This document shows positions 25,307 through 33,106 of a DNA stretch of 64,000 bases, in pieces. Below the pieces are notes generated by a model. The model had not been told where the DNA came from. It saw only the letters and a list, made by a program, of their open reading frames with translations, and searched no databases. The stretch spans positions 1 to 64,000 of the forward strand of contig NZ_JAELVR010000004.1 in assembly GCF_016428585.1 (NCBI RefSeq), given 5' to 3'. Numbering within the stretch: position 1 is the stretch's first letter; the number at the start of each line of letters is the position of its first letter. The translations under genes and the position numbers were made by a program. The DNA comes from Sedimentitalea arenosa. GTDB lineage: Bacteria; Pseudomonadota; Alphaproteobacteria; Rhodobacterales; Rhodobacteraceae.

Positions 25307-25993
25307 TCAGTCCCATTCGGGCCAGGGCCGGGTCGGCAGGTCGAGCGCGTACGGGTCGGGATCGTAGCTGACCTGCTGCGCCAGCCGCCGCCACTGCTGC
25401 ACCGGCGGGTCGGACAGGAGTGCCGCGCAATAGGCCTGCGCCGTGTCGCCGACCGGCAGGCCGTAGCCGATGATCCGCGCCGCGACCGGCACGAAGAAGG
25501 CATCGGCGGCGCAATAGGCCCCGAAGAGCCAGGGCGTGTCGCTGCCGGACAGCGCGCGGGCATGCGCCCAGAGCTGCTGCAGGCGGTCGAGATCGGCCAG
25601 CACGCCCTGTCCGGGGGCAAAGCCGACATGGCAATGCCGCAGCTGCATTGGGCAGTCCGACCGCAGGGCCGAGAAGCCGGCGGCCATCTCGGCGCAGAGC
25701 CAGCGCGCGGTCGCCCGCGCGTCGGGCGCCGTCGGCCACAGCCCGGCTTCGGGATGGCGTTCGGCCAGCGTCTCGGCGATGGCGAGGCTTTCGCCGACGA
25801 TCGTGCCGTCGGGCGTGCGCAGCGTCGGCACGAGCCGGGCCGGGGCCAGCGCCGCCATGTCCTGCGCCATCGTGCCGGAATAGAGGCCCACCATGTGCAC
25901 CCGATGGGCGATGGCGAACCGTTCCAGCAGCAGCCAGCCGCGCAGGGACCAGCTGGAGAACATCCTGTCGCCGATATAGAAATCATAGGTCAT
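25307..25993 (-). CDS. Glutathione S-transferase family protein
   Basis: This 228-residue protein has the thioredoxin-like N-domain of GSTs: IGDRMFSSWSLRGWLLLERF with Ser residues in the catalytic place at 14-16, LVPTLRTPDG with the cis-Pro, and GESLAIAETLAERHP, the glutathione-binding Glu-Ser. The C-domain is helical. The SSWSLR start recalls the zeta/maleylacetoacetate-like group, but the substrate cannot be stated. It is upstream of comM on the same strand, with a 98-nt gap. Confidence 0.85.
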   Translation of the reverse strand: MTYDFYIGDRMFSSWSLRGWLLLERFAIAHRVHMVGLYSGTMAQDMAALAPARLVPTLRTPDGTIVGESLAIAETLAERHPEAGLWPTAPDARATARWLCAEMAAGFSALRSDCPMQLRHCHVGFAPGQGVLADLDRLQQLWAHARALSGSDTPWLFGAYCAADAFFVPVAARIIGYGLPVGDTAQAYCAALLSDPPVQQWRRLAQQVSYDPDPYALDLPTRPWPEWD

Positions 25994-26053
25994 GGCGCGG
26001 AGGGTAGCCCGGCCGGTCGTCCGGCGACCACCGAATTTTCGTGCGCAGCCGCA

Positions 26054-26632
26054 TCACGGGCGGTGATTGATCCGCCCGATCCGCCAGCCCGCGGTCCCCG
26101 CCCGCATGTCGGTGACCGAGAGGTTGTCGATGCGGTGGCCGAAGGTGTCATAGGCGGCGAGGCCCGTGGCGCGTTGCAGCTGGGTCAGGATCACGCCGAA
26201 ATGGGCCACGACGATCACGTGCCGCCCGTCATGGGCGCGGATCAGCCGATCGATGGCGGCGTCGACGCGGGCGCGCACCTCGTTCCAGCTTTCGCCGCCG
26301 GGCGGACGGATATCGCCGGGAGTTTCCCAGTAGGCGCGGATCAGTGTCGGATCTTCCGCCTCGATCTCGGCGGCGCGGCGCAGTTCCCAGGCCCCGAAAT
26401 TGATCTCGCGCAGGTCGGGATCATGCGGCAAGCGTTCGCGGCTGTCCTGGATCGCGTCGGCGGTGTGCGCGGCGCGGGACAGGTCCGAGGAGATCACCAC
26501 CGCGTCCGGCGGGAGATGTCCCGACAGGCGGCGCAACGTTTCCGTGTCGCTGAGATCGGCAGGCAGGTCGGACCAGCCGACCATCGATTTCGCATGAGTC
26601 GGGCCATGCCGGACGAGGTGCAGCGTGGTCAC
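26054..26632 (-). CDS. Histidine phosphatase, CobC/alpha-ribazole phosphatase-like
   Basis: This 192-residue protein starts MTTLHLVRHGPTHAKSMVGW with the RHG catalytic motif at residues 8-10. A second catalytic His is in VIVVAHFGVILTQL and the REINFGAWE segment provides the Glu. Its start overlaps the cobU stop by 4 nt, so it probably dephosphorylates alpha-ribazole phosphate or cobalamin phosphate in the nucleotide loop pathway. A broader phosphoglycerate mutase-like role is possible. Confidence 0.8.
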   Translation of the reverse strand: MTTLHLVRHGPTHAKSMVGWSDLPADLSDTETLRRLSGHLPPDAVVISSDLSRAAHTADAIQDSRERLPHDPDLREINFGAWELRRAAEIEAEDPTLIRAYWETPGDIRPPGGESWNEVRARVDAAIDRLIRAHDGRHVIVVAHFGVILTQLQRATGLAAYDTFGHRIDNLSVTDMRAGTAGWRIGRINHRP

Positions 26633-27156
26633 AGCGGGGCGCCCTTGAGGATCAGCGGCAGGCCGGCGACCACCTGGATCACGCGGTCGGACCGGGCGGC
26701 GAGGGCGATGTTGAGTCGCCCCTGCGCGTCGCGGAACCGCCGTGCCAGCGCATTGTCCGGTACGATTCCCTGCCCGACTTCATTGCTGACGACGACCAGT
26801 TCGGCGGCACAGCCCGCGAGCGCGGCCAGAAACTTGTCCTGGGCGGTGGCAAGATCGTCCTCGGCGAGCATCCGGTTGCTGAGCCACATGGTCGCGCAAT
26901 CCAGCAGGCAGACCTGATCGGTGTGCAAGCCGGACAGGGCCGGCGCGACATCGTGCGGGGCCTCGAGCGTCGTCCAGTCGGGGCCGCGCTGATCGCGGTG
27001 GCGGTCGACCTTGGCGCGCATCTCGTCATCGAACGCCTGCGCGGTGGCGAGGTAGACCCTCGGTTTTCCTGTCGCCATCACCAGCGTCTCGGCAAAGGCC
27101 GATTTGCCGGATGCCGCCCCGCCGAGCACCAGGGTCAGGGTTTGCCGCACGTGCAT
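26629..27156 (-). CDS. cobU: Adenosylcobinamide kinase / guanylyltransferase
   Basis: This 175-residue bifunctional enzyme (CobU/CobP) phosphorylates adenosylcobinamide and adds GMP in cobalamin assembly or salvage. Walker A is LVLGGAASGKSAFAE at residues 9-23, and the family motifs CLLDCATMWLSNRML and VVSNEVGQGIVPDNALAR are present. The promoter region is shared with the divergent rpoH gene. The following phosphatase gene overlaps it. Confidence 0.95.
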   Translation of the reverse strand: MHVRQTLTLVLGGAASGKSAFAETLVMATGKPRVYLATAQAFDDEMRAKVDRHRDQRGPDWTTLEAPHDVAPALSGLHTDQVCLLDCATMWLSNRMLAEDDLATAQDKFLAALAGCAAELVVVSNEVGQGIVPDNALARRFRDAQGRLNIALAARSDRVIQVVAGLPLILKGAPL

Positions 27157-27168
27157 TTGACCTTTGAG

Positions 27169-27198
27169 TGATCCAGTTTCCGTTAACCTGCGTAAACG
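27169..27198 (+). promoter_or_regulatory. RpoE (ECF) type promoter upstream of rpoH2
   Basis: TGATCC at 27169-27174 and TAAACG at 27193-27198 are separated by 18 nt. TGATCC is the -35 element I know for the singlet-oxygen sigma factor RpoE of Rhodobacter sphaeroides, where rpoHII is a direct target. A TTGACC at 27157 could be a second, housekeeping -35 but has no good -10. Confidence 0.5.
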
Positions 27199-27253
27199 TC
27201 ACAAAAGCGCAAGACAAGACGCGCTTCCGAATGACAACGACTGGGGGTACCTG

Positions 27254-28132
27254 ATGGCACTGGATGCGTCTCGAGAAGTCTCATTGTCACGCAAGGCGAT
27301 GAAGGCCGAATTGCTGGATGCGGAGACCGAGTTGAGGCTGGCCTACGCTTGGCGGGACCAGCGCGACGAGGCGGCCCTGCATCGCCTGATCACCGCATAC
27401 ATGCGACTGGCGATCTCGATGGCGGCCAAGTTCCGCCGGTACGGTGCTCCGATGAACGACCTCGTGCAGGAGGCCGGGCTCGGGCTGATGAAGGCCGCGG
27501 ACAAGTTCGACCCGGATCGCGGTGTGCGGTTCTCGACCTACGCGGTCTGGTGGATCAAGGCGTCGATCCAGGATTACGTGATGCGCAACTGGTCGATGGT
27601 GCGCACCGGGTCAACCTCGTCCCAGAAATCGCTGTTCTTCAACATGCGCCGGGTGCAGGCGCGGCTGGAGCGTGAGGCGGCCGCGCGGGGCGACAAGTTG
27701 GACCGGCACCAGTTGCACCAGATGATCTCGACCGAGATCGGCGTGCCGCTGCGGGATGTCGAAATGATGGAAGGTCGCCTGTCGGGGTCGGATTTCTCGC
27801 TCAACGCGACCCAATCGGTCGAGGACGAGGGCCGCGAGTGGATCGATGCGCTGGAAGACGACAGCGCGCAGGCCGCAGAACTGGTCGAAGACACTCATGA
27901 CCGCGAGCAGCTGCGCGAATGGCTGCTGGCCGCGATGCAGACGCTGAGCGATCGCGAGCGATTCATCGTGCGCGAGCGCAAGCTGCGCGACCAGGCGCGC
28001 ACGCTGGAGAGCCTCGGCGACGAGCTGGGCCTGTCCAAGGAGCGGGTGCGCCAGCTCGAAGCGGCGGCGTTCCAGAAGATGCGCAAGAGTCTTGAAAGCC
28101 AGTCGCGCGAAGTGCAACACTTTCTCGCATGA
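27254..28132 (+). CDS. rpoH: RNA polymerase sigma-32 factor, RpoH2 type
   Basis: This 292-residue sigma factor has region 2 with LVQEAGLGLMKAADKFDPDR and FSTYAVWWIKASIQDYVMRN, the RpoH box-like STSSQKSLFFNMRR stretch, and a C-terminal region 4 with LGLSKERVRQLEAAAFQKMR. It resembles the second RpoH of Rhodobacterales, which runs the photo-oxidative stress response. I chose ATG 27254 (MALDASREVSLSRKAMKAEL), with GGGGGT upstream; the frame is open to 27164 but that part covers the promoter. The stop overlaps the next gene by 4 nt. Confidence 0.93.
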   Translation: MALDASREVSLSRKAMKAELLDAETELRLAYAWRDQRDEAALHRLITAYMRLAISMAAKFRRYGAPMNDLVQEAGLGLMKAADKFDPDRGVRFSTYAVWWIKASIQDYVMRNWSMVRTGSTSSQKSLFFNMRRVQARLEREAAARGDKLDRHQLHQMISTEIGVPLRDVEMMEGRLSGSDFSLNATQSVEDEGREWIDALEDDSAQAAELVEDTHDREQLREWLLAAMQTLSDRERFIVRERKLRDQARTLESLGDELGLSKERVRQLEAAAFQKMRKSLESQSREVQHFLA

Positions 28133-28947
28133 GATCCTTTCGCAACATCCTGATCGCCCTTGTGGCATGTGTGGCCGCCCCGAGTTGGGCGGCCTCTTTG
28201 TCTGATGACCTGTTGGAGCGGATGTCAGAGGCGGACGTGGTCCTGCTGGGTGAAATCCACGACAACCCGGCCCATCACGAGACCCAACGCGCGGCACTGG
28301 CCGCGTTGCAGCCCAAGGCGGTGGTCTGGGAGATGCTGACCGGCGTGCAGGCCGGCCGGATCGGCGCGCAACTGATCAACCGTCCCGAGGAAATGGCGCG
28401 CATTCTGGACTGGGCCGAATCCGGCTGGCCGGCCTTCGCCATGTATTACCCGCTGTTCAAGGCGGTGCCGGGCGCCCGGATCTATGGCGGCGCGGTCCCG
28501 CGCGAGGCGGCGATGGCGGCGATGCAGGCGGGCGAAGCGGTGGCCTTCGGAGCGGATGCGGCGCGCTACGGGCTGACCGTCGATCTGCCGCCCGCGGAGA
28601 TGGCGGAACGGGTCGAGCTGCAATTCGCCGCCCATTGCGAGGCGATCCCGCGCGACCGCTTGCCGGCCATGGTCGGGATTCAGCGCCTGCGCGACGCGGT
28701 TCTGGCGCGCGAGGTGCTGATGGCGCTGGAAGAAACCGGCGGGCCGGTGGCGGTGATCACCGGCAACGGTCATGCGCGCCGGGATTGGGGCATCCCGGTC
28801 TATCTCGACCGGGTGCGTCCGGGCCTTGCCGTCTTCGCGCTCGGCCAATCCGAGAACGGTGGCATCGACGGGGTGTTCGACGCGGTGCTGGACAGCCCGC
28901 CGGTCGAGCGCGACGATCCCTGCCTCGCCTTCACGCGCAGCAACTGA
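28129..28947 (+). CDS. ChaN-like haem-binding uptake protein
   Basis: This 272-residue protein has an N-terminal signal with a possible lipobox (LVAC at residues 11-14) or a cleavage after SWA. It has VVLLGEIHDNPAHHETQ at about 37-53, the signature of the ChaN/PF04187 family, and a second motif VITGNGHARRDWGIPVYL. The His in GEIHDNPAHH are candidates for haem binding. The start overlaps the rpoH stop by 4 nt, so it is translated with the sigma factor and may belong to the same stress response. Confidence 0.85.
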   Translation: MRSFRNILIALVACVAAPSWAASLSDDLLERMSEADVVLLGEIHDNPAHHETQRAALAALQPKAVVWEMLTGVQAGRIGAQLINRPEEMARILDWAESGWPAFAMYYPLFKAVPGARIYGGAVPREAAMAAMQAGEAVAFGADAARYGLTVDLPPAEMAERVELQFAAHCEAIPRDRLPAMVGIQRLRDAVLAREVLMALEETGGPVAVITGNGHARRDWGIPVYLDRVRPGLAVFALGQSENGGIDGVFDAVLDSPPVERDDPCLAFTRSN

Positions 28948-29023
28948 GCCGGCGCGGATAAGCGCTGGCGGATCGCAAGTGCCGCGCCTATGGTCGGGGC
29001 GGTTCGGACCGGAGACGTGCGCC

Positions 29024-30220
29024 ATGCTGGCTTCAAAACGCATTCTGCTGATCATCGGCGGCGGCATCGCCGCCTACAAGACGCTTGAACTGATCCGGCG
29101 GTTGAAGGACGCGGGGGCCGCCGTGACGCCGGTTCTGACCCGCGCCGGGGAGGAATTCGTCACGCCGCTTTCGGTGGCGGGGGTGGCCGGTCACAAGGTG
29201 TATCGCGACCTGTTCGATTTGGGCGACGAGGCCGAGATGGGCCATATCCAGCTGTCGCGCAGCGCCGATCTGGTGGTGGTGGCCCCGGCGACCGCAGACC
29301 TGATGGCGAAGATGGCGACGGGGCTGGCGAACGATCTGGCCTCGACGCTGCTGCTGGCCACCGACACGCCGGTGCTGATCGCGCCGGCGATGAACGTGCG
29401 GATGTGGGAGCACCCGGCGACACGGCGCAACCTCGACCGCTTGCGCGGGGACGGCGTGCGGGTGATCGGGCCGAACGAGGGATCGATGGCCTGTGGCGAG
29501 TTCGGCCCCGGCCGCATGGCCGAACCGGCGGAGATCCTGGCCGCGATCGACGCGGGGCTGTCGGACGGGCCGCTGGCGGGGCGGCGGGTGCTGGTGACCT
29601 CGGGGCCGACGCACGAGCCGATCGACCCGGTGCGCTACATCGCCAACCGCTCCTCGGGCGCGCAGGGCACCGCGATCGCGCGGGCGCTCGCGGCGTTGGG
29701 GGCGGAGGTGATCTTCGTGACCGGTCCGGCCTCGGTGCCGCCGCCCGAGGGGGTGGAGATCGTGCCGGTGCAGACCGCGCAGGAGATGGCCGACGCGGTG
29801 CAGGCGGCGCTGCCGGTCGACGCGGCGGTGTTCGCGGCGGCGGTGGCCGACTGGCGCATGGCGCAGGCTTCTGAGCGCAAGCTGAAGAAGACGCGCGACG
29901 GGATGCCGGTGCTCAGGTTCGCCGAGAACCCGGATATCCTGGCGGGCGTGGCGCAGATGGAGCAGGGCCGCCCGGCGCTTGTCATCGGATTCGCCGCCGA
30001 GACCGACGACGTGGTGGCGCATGCCACCGCGAAACGGGTGCGCAAGGGGTGCGACTGGATCGTCGCCAACGATGTCAGCCCGGCGACCGGGATCATGGGC
30101 GGGAGCGAGAACGCCGTGGTTCTGATCTCGGCGGATGGTGCTGAGACCTGGCCGCGCATGGGCAAGGATGCGGTGGCGCGACAGTTGGCCGAGCGGATCG
30201 CCGATGCCTTGAGCGGGTGA
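29024..30220 (+). CDS. coaBC: CoaBC: phosphopantothenoylcysteine decarboxylase/synthetase
   Basis: This 398-residue bifunctional enzyme makes 4'-phosphopantetheine for coenzyme A. The N-terminal flavoprotein half (CoaC) has [19 protein letters not shown], the active-site His in [33 protein letters not shown] and the Cys of [12 protein letters not shown]. The CoaB half follows from about residue 185 with [19 protein letters not shown] and the nucleotide-binding Lys region. ATG 29024 has a GGAGA site 9 nt upstream. Dut follows. Confidence 0.97.
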   Translation: MLASKRILLIIGGGIAAYKTLELIRRLKDAGAAVTPVLTRAGEEFVTPLSVAGVAGHKVYRDLFDLGDEAEMGHIQLSRSADLVVVAPATADLMAKMATGLANDLASTLLLATDTPVLIAPAMNVRMWEHPATRRNLDRLRGDGVRVIGPNEGSMACGEFGPGRMAEPAEILAAIDAGLSDGPLAGRRVLVTSGPTHEPIDPVRYIANRSSGAQGTAIARALAALGAEVIFVTGPASVPPPEGVEIVPVQTAQEMADAVQAALPVDAAVFAAAVADWRMAQASERKLKKTRDGMPVLRFAENPDILAGVAQMEQGRPALVIGFAAETDDVVAHATAKRVRKGCDWIVANDVSPATGIMGGSENAVVLISADGAETWPRMGKDAVARQLAERIADALSG

Positions 30221-30235
30221 CGCCGCCTTCGGCGA

Positions 30236-30257
30236 GAGTATTTTCGCAAAGATGAAG
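30236..30257 (+). repeat. Intergenic motif GAGTATTTTCGCAAAGATGAAG-like element
   Basis: This 22-bp stretch after a small CTTCGG hairpin matches the tail of the repeat at 6251-6313 in about 16 of 22 positions. It includes an ATG (30252), which argues against that codon as the dut start. Confidence 0.45.
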
Positions 30258-30269
30258 CAGGTTCAGGAC

Positions 30270-30725
30270 ATGGTTTCGATCCGGGTGACACGTGAGGAGG
30301 GGGCGGATGAGAGCGTCGCCCTGCCCAGCTATGAGACCGCCGGCGCGGCGGGCGCGGACCTGCGTGCCAACTTCGCCGATCGCGGTGTGATGCGGCTGGC
30401 CGCGGGGGAACGGGCGCTGGTGCCGACCGGGCTGCGGCTGGAGATTCCGGCGGGCTACGAGGCGCAGATCCGGCCGAGATCCGGGCTGGCGCTGAAGCAC
30501 GGGATCACCTTGCCGAACGCGCCCGGCACCATCGACAGCGACTATCGCGGGCCGCTGGGGGTGATCCTGATGAACGCCGGGGAGGCGCCGTTCGAGGTGC
30601 GTCATGGCGACAGGATCGCGCAGATCGTGATCGCCCCGGTGGTGCAGGCGCGGTTCGACCTCGTGGCGGAGCTGGGCGGTTCGGCGCGGGGCGCCGGCGG
30701 GTTCGGATCGACGGGACGGTTCTGA
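30270..30725 (+). CDS. dut: dUTPase
   Basis: This 151-residue enzyme hydrolyses dUTP to dUMP, keeping uracil out of DNA and feeding dTMP synthesis. All five motifs are visible: [24 protein letters not shown], the catalytic Asp region [24 protein letters not shown], and the C-terminal [11 protein letters not shown] arm. I chose ATG 30270 ([11 protein letters not shown]) because the upstream ATG 30252 lies in a repeated intergenic motif and homologues start near here. The TGA shares a base with the moeB ATG. Confidence 0.95.
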   Translation: MVSIRVTREEGADESVALPSYETAGAAGADLRANFADRGVMRLAAGERALVPTGLRLEIPAGYEAQIRPRSGLALKHGITLPNAPGTIDSDYRGPLGVILMNAGEAPFEVRHGDRIAQIVIAPVVQARFDLVAELGGSARGAGGFGSTGRF

Positions 30726-31789
30726 TGCTGCTGGTTCTGGCACTTGCCGCGCTACTCTGGGGACTGGGCGCGTTGATGAAGGCGCCGCGGCGGGCGCGGT
30801 TCGTGATGATCGCGATCCTGTTCGGGGGCGTGCTCTTGCTGCAGCTGGTTCTGCCTGACGGGCACCCGGTGCGGCAGGCGACCGGGGAGTCCCCCGCGTT
30901 GTGGCTGATCCTGGGTGGGTTCGCGCTGATCGGTGTCGGCTATGGGCAGGTTCTGAAGCGGCTGAGGCGGCGGGCGGAGGCGAGCGAGGCACCGCCCGCC
31001 GGGGCGACGGTCGGCGCGTTTTCCGAGACCGAGCTGAACCGCTATGCGCGCCACATCGTGCTGCGCGAGATCGGCGGGCCCGGGCAGAAGCGGATGAAAC
31101 AGGCGCGGGTTCTGGTTATCGGGGCCGGCGGTCTGGGCGCGCCGGCGCTGCAGTATCTGGCGGCGGCCGGGATCGGCACGATCGGGGTGATTGACGACGA
31201 CGTGGTCGAGAACGCCAACCTGCAGCGGCAGGTCATTCACCGGGACCGGGATATCGGCATGCCCAAGGTGTTTTCCGCGCAGGCGGCGATGGAGGCACAG
31301 AATCCGGCGGTGATCGTGCGGCCCTATCACCGGCGGCTGACCGGGGAGATCGCCGCCGATCTGTTTTCGGATTATGACGTCATCCTCGACGGCACCGACA
31401 ATTTCGACACCCGCTACCTGTCCAACGCGACCGCCGTGGCGGCAGGCAAGCCGCTGATTTCGGGCGCGTTGTCGCAATGGGAGGGGCAGTTGAGCGTGTT
31501 CGACCCGGCGCATTCCGGCCCCTGCTATCAATGCATCTTCCCGGAAGCCCCGGCGCCGGGGTTGGCGCCGTCCTGTGCCGAGGCGGGGGTGATCGGCCCG
31601 CTGCCGGGTGTGATCGGCGCGATGATGGCGGTGGAGGCGATCAAGGTGGTGACCGATGCCGGCGCGCCCTTGCGCGGGCAGATGCTGATCTACGATGCGC
31701 TTTACGGCGAGACCCGCACCATCCGGTTGAAGCCGCGCGCCGACTGCCCGGTTTGCGGCGTCACAACGCGCGGTCAAGATCCGCGATGA
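30725..31789 (+). CDS. moeB: MoeB/ThiF family adenylyltransferase with membrane anchor
   Basis: This 354-residue protein has two parts. Residues 1-75 hold two or three hydrophobic helices ([18 protein letters not shown], then 26-43 and 59-75). From about 98 a normal E1-like domain follows: YARHIVLREIGGPGQKRM, GAGGLGAPALQYLAAAGIG at 133-151, GTDNFDTRYL and zinc CxxC pairs in CYQC and CPVC. MoeB activates the C-terminus of MoaD or a ThiS-like sulfur carrier for molybdopterin synthesis. It overlaps dut by 1 nt. The membrane anchor is unusual for MoeB. It could serve another sulfur carrier. Confidence 0.88.
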   Translation: MLLVLALAALLWGLGALMKAPRRARFVMIAILFGGVLLLQLVLPDGHPVRQATGESPALWLILGGFALIGVGYGQVLKRLRRRAEASEAPPAGATVGAFSETELNRYARHIVLREIGGPGQKRMKQARVLVIGAGGLGAPALQYLAAAGIGTIGVIDDDVVENANLQRQVIHRDRDIGMPKVFSAQAAMEAQNPAVIVRPYHRRLTGEIAADLFSDYDVILDGTDNFDTRYLSNATAVAAGKPLISGALSQWEGQLSVFDPAHSGPCYQCIFPEAPAPGLAPSCAEAGVIGPLPGVIGAMMAVEAIKVVTDAGAPLRGQMLIYDALYGETRTIRLKPRADCPVCGVTTRGQDPR

Positions 31790-32969
31790 GATCCTCGGGG
31801 TCTTCCAGACCGACGGACATGCGGAAGATGCCGTCGCCCGCATAGGCGCGGTAGTCTTCCTGCGAGGCGCCTGTCAGGCGGAAGGAGGTCTCCATCAACC
31901 CGGCGGTTTCCATCCAGAACATCAGGCTGCGGTGATGGCCGAGCGAGACGGCGTAGTGGATGACCTCGAACCGGTCGATCATCTGCTGGGCGATGCGCTC
32001 TCCGGTGGCCGCGTCGCCGACCTGGAAGCTGAGCATGCCGGAGCAGTTGGACATCTGCCGCTGCGCCAGGTCGTGCTGCGGGTGCGTTTCCAGTCCCGGA
32101 TAGATCACCTTGGTGACGGACGGGTGGGTTTGGAGCCATTCGGCCACCGCCTGGGCGCCGGCAGCGTGCGCCTTCATGCGCAGGGGCAGGGTCGCGGCGC
32201 CGCGGGCGATGAGCCACGCGTTGAACGGTGACAGGATGCCGCCATGGTGGATCGAGGCTTCGAGCCGCATCCGGCGGATCAGCTCGGCCCGGCCCGCGAC
32301 CGCGCCGCCGACCGCGTCGCCATGCCCGCCGACATATTTGGTGGTCGAGTGCATCACCAAGTCGACGCCGAGCGCGCCGGTGTCCATGCCAAGTGGCGAC
32401 GCGAAGGTGGCATCCGTCGAGTGGAGCGCGCCGGCGTCATGGGCGAGCCTGGAAATCGCGGCGAGGTCGGTCAGGCGCATGATCGGGTTCACCGGGCTTT
32501 CGCTGTGCAGAAGCCTGGTGTTCGGCCGGATCGCGTCCGCGACGGCGGCCGGATCGGACATGTTGACGGTGGTGACCTCGATGCCCAGCCGGGGCAGCGT
32601 ATCGCGCGCCAGTTCGCCGACGCCGGCATAGGAGACATCGGAAATGACCGCGTGATCGCCTGCCGACAGGAAGGTGAAGAAGATCGCGCTGGCGGCCGCC
32701 ATGCCCGAGGCGGTGGCGAGGCACTCCTCGGTGCCCTGCATCGCGGCGATCTTGGTTTCCAGCATCGCAGTGGTCGGATTGGCCCAGCGGGCATAGGCAT
32801 AGGGGCTGTCGGGCGTCAGGTCATGGGCGGAAAAGCCGGAAACGTCGCCCGAGACGAAGGTCGAGGACATGTGGATCGCGGGTGCCGAGGCGCCGTTCGC
32901 GGGATCGGGGCTTTCACCGGCGTGAATGGCGGTGGTCATCGGTCCGTGCGATGCGTTGCGACGGCTCAT
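31761..32969 (-). CDS. PLP trans-sulfuration enzyme (cystathionine/methionine gamma-lyase-like)
   Basis: This 402-residue Cys/Met metabolism PLP enzyme has the cofactor Lys in HSTTKYVGGHGD (about residue 213), Tyr and Arg in PYAYARWANPTT, and the SxxTK core. It is close to the gamma-lyase/gamma-synthase group; whether it makes methanethiol from methionine, cleaves cystathionine or builds it cannot be decided by eye. ATG 32969 (MSRRNASHGPMTTAIHAG) has an AAAGGAG site. Its 3' end overlaps the end of moeB by 29 nt on the opposite strand. Confidence 0.88.
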   Translation of the reverse strand: MSRRNASHGPMTTAIHAGESPDPANGASAPAIHMSSTFVSGDVSGFSAHDLTPDSPYAYARWANPTTAMLETKIAAMQGTEECLATASGMAAASAIFFTFLSAGDHAVISDVSYAGVGELARDTLPRLGIEVTTVNMSDPAAVADAIRPNTRLLHSESPVNPIMRLTDLAAISRLAHDAGALHSTDATFASPLGMDTGALGVDLVMHSTTKYVGGHGDAVGGAVAGRAELIRRMRLEASIHHGGILSPFNAWLIARGAATLPLRMKAHAAGAQAVAEWLQTHPSVTKVIYPGLETHPQHDLAQRQMSNCSGMLSFQVGDAATGERIAQQMIDRFEVIHYAVSLGHHRSLMFWMETAGLMETSFRLTGASQEDYRAYAGDGIFRMSVGLEDPEDLIADLDRAL

Positions 32970-33106
32970 GTGGGGCTCCTTTCTGACATGTCGCGGCACC
33001 GTGGCGGCGCCACAGGCCTGTTGCAACCTGTTTTTGCTCGTGTCGCGACCGCTGGCACTGGACCCCGGTCGGGTGCGCGCCTAGCTTGGGCGCAAAGGAG
33101 ATCCGC

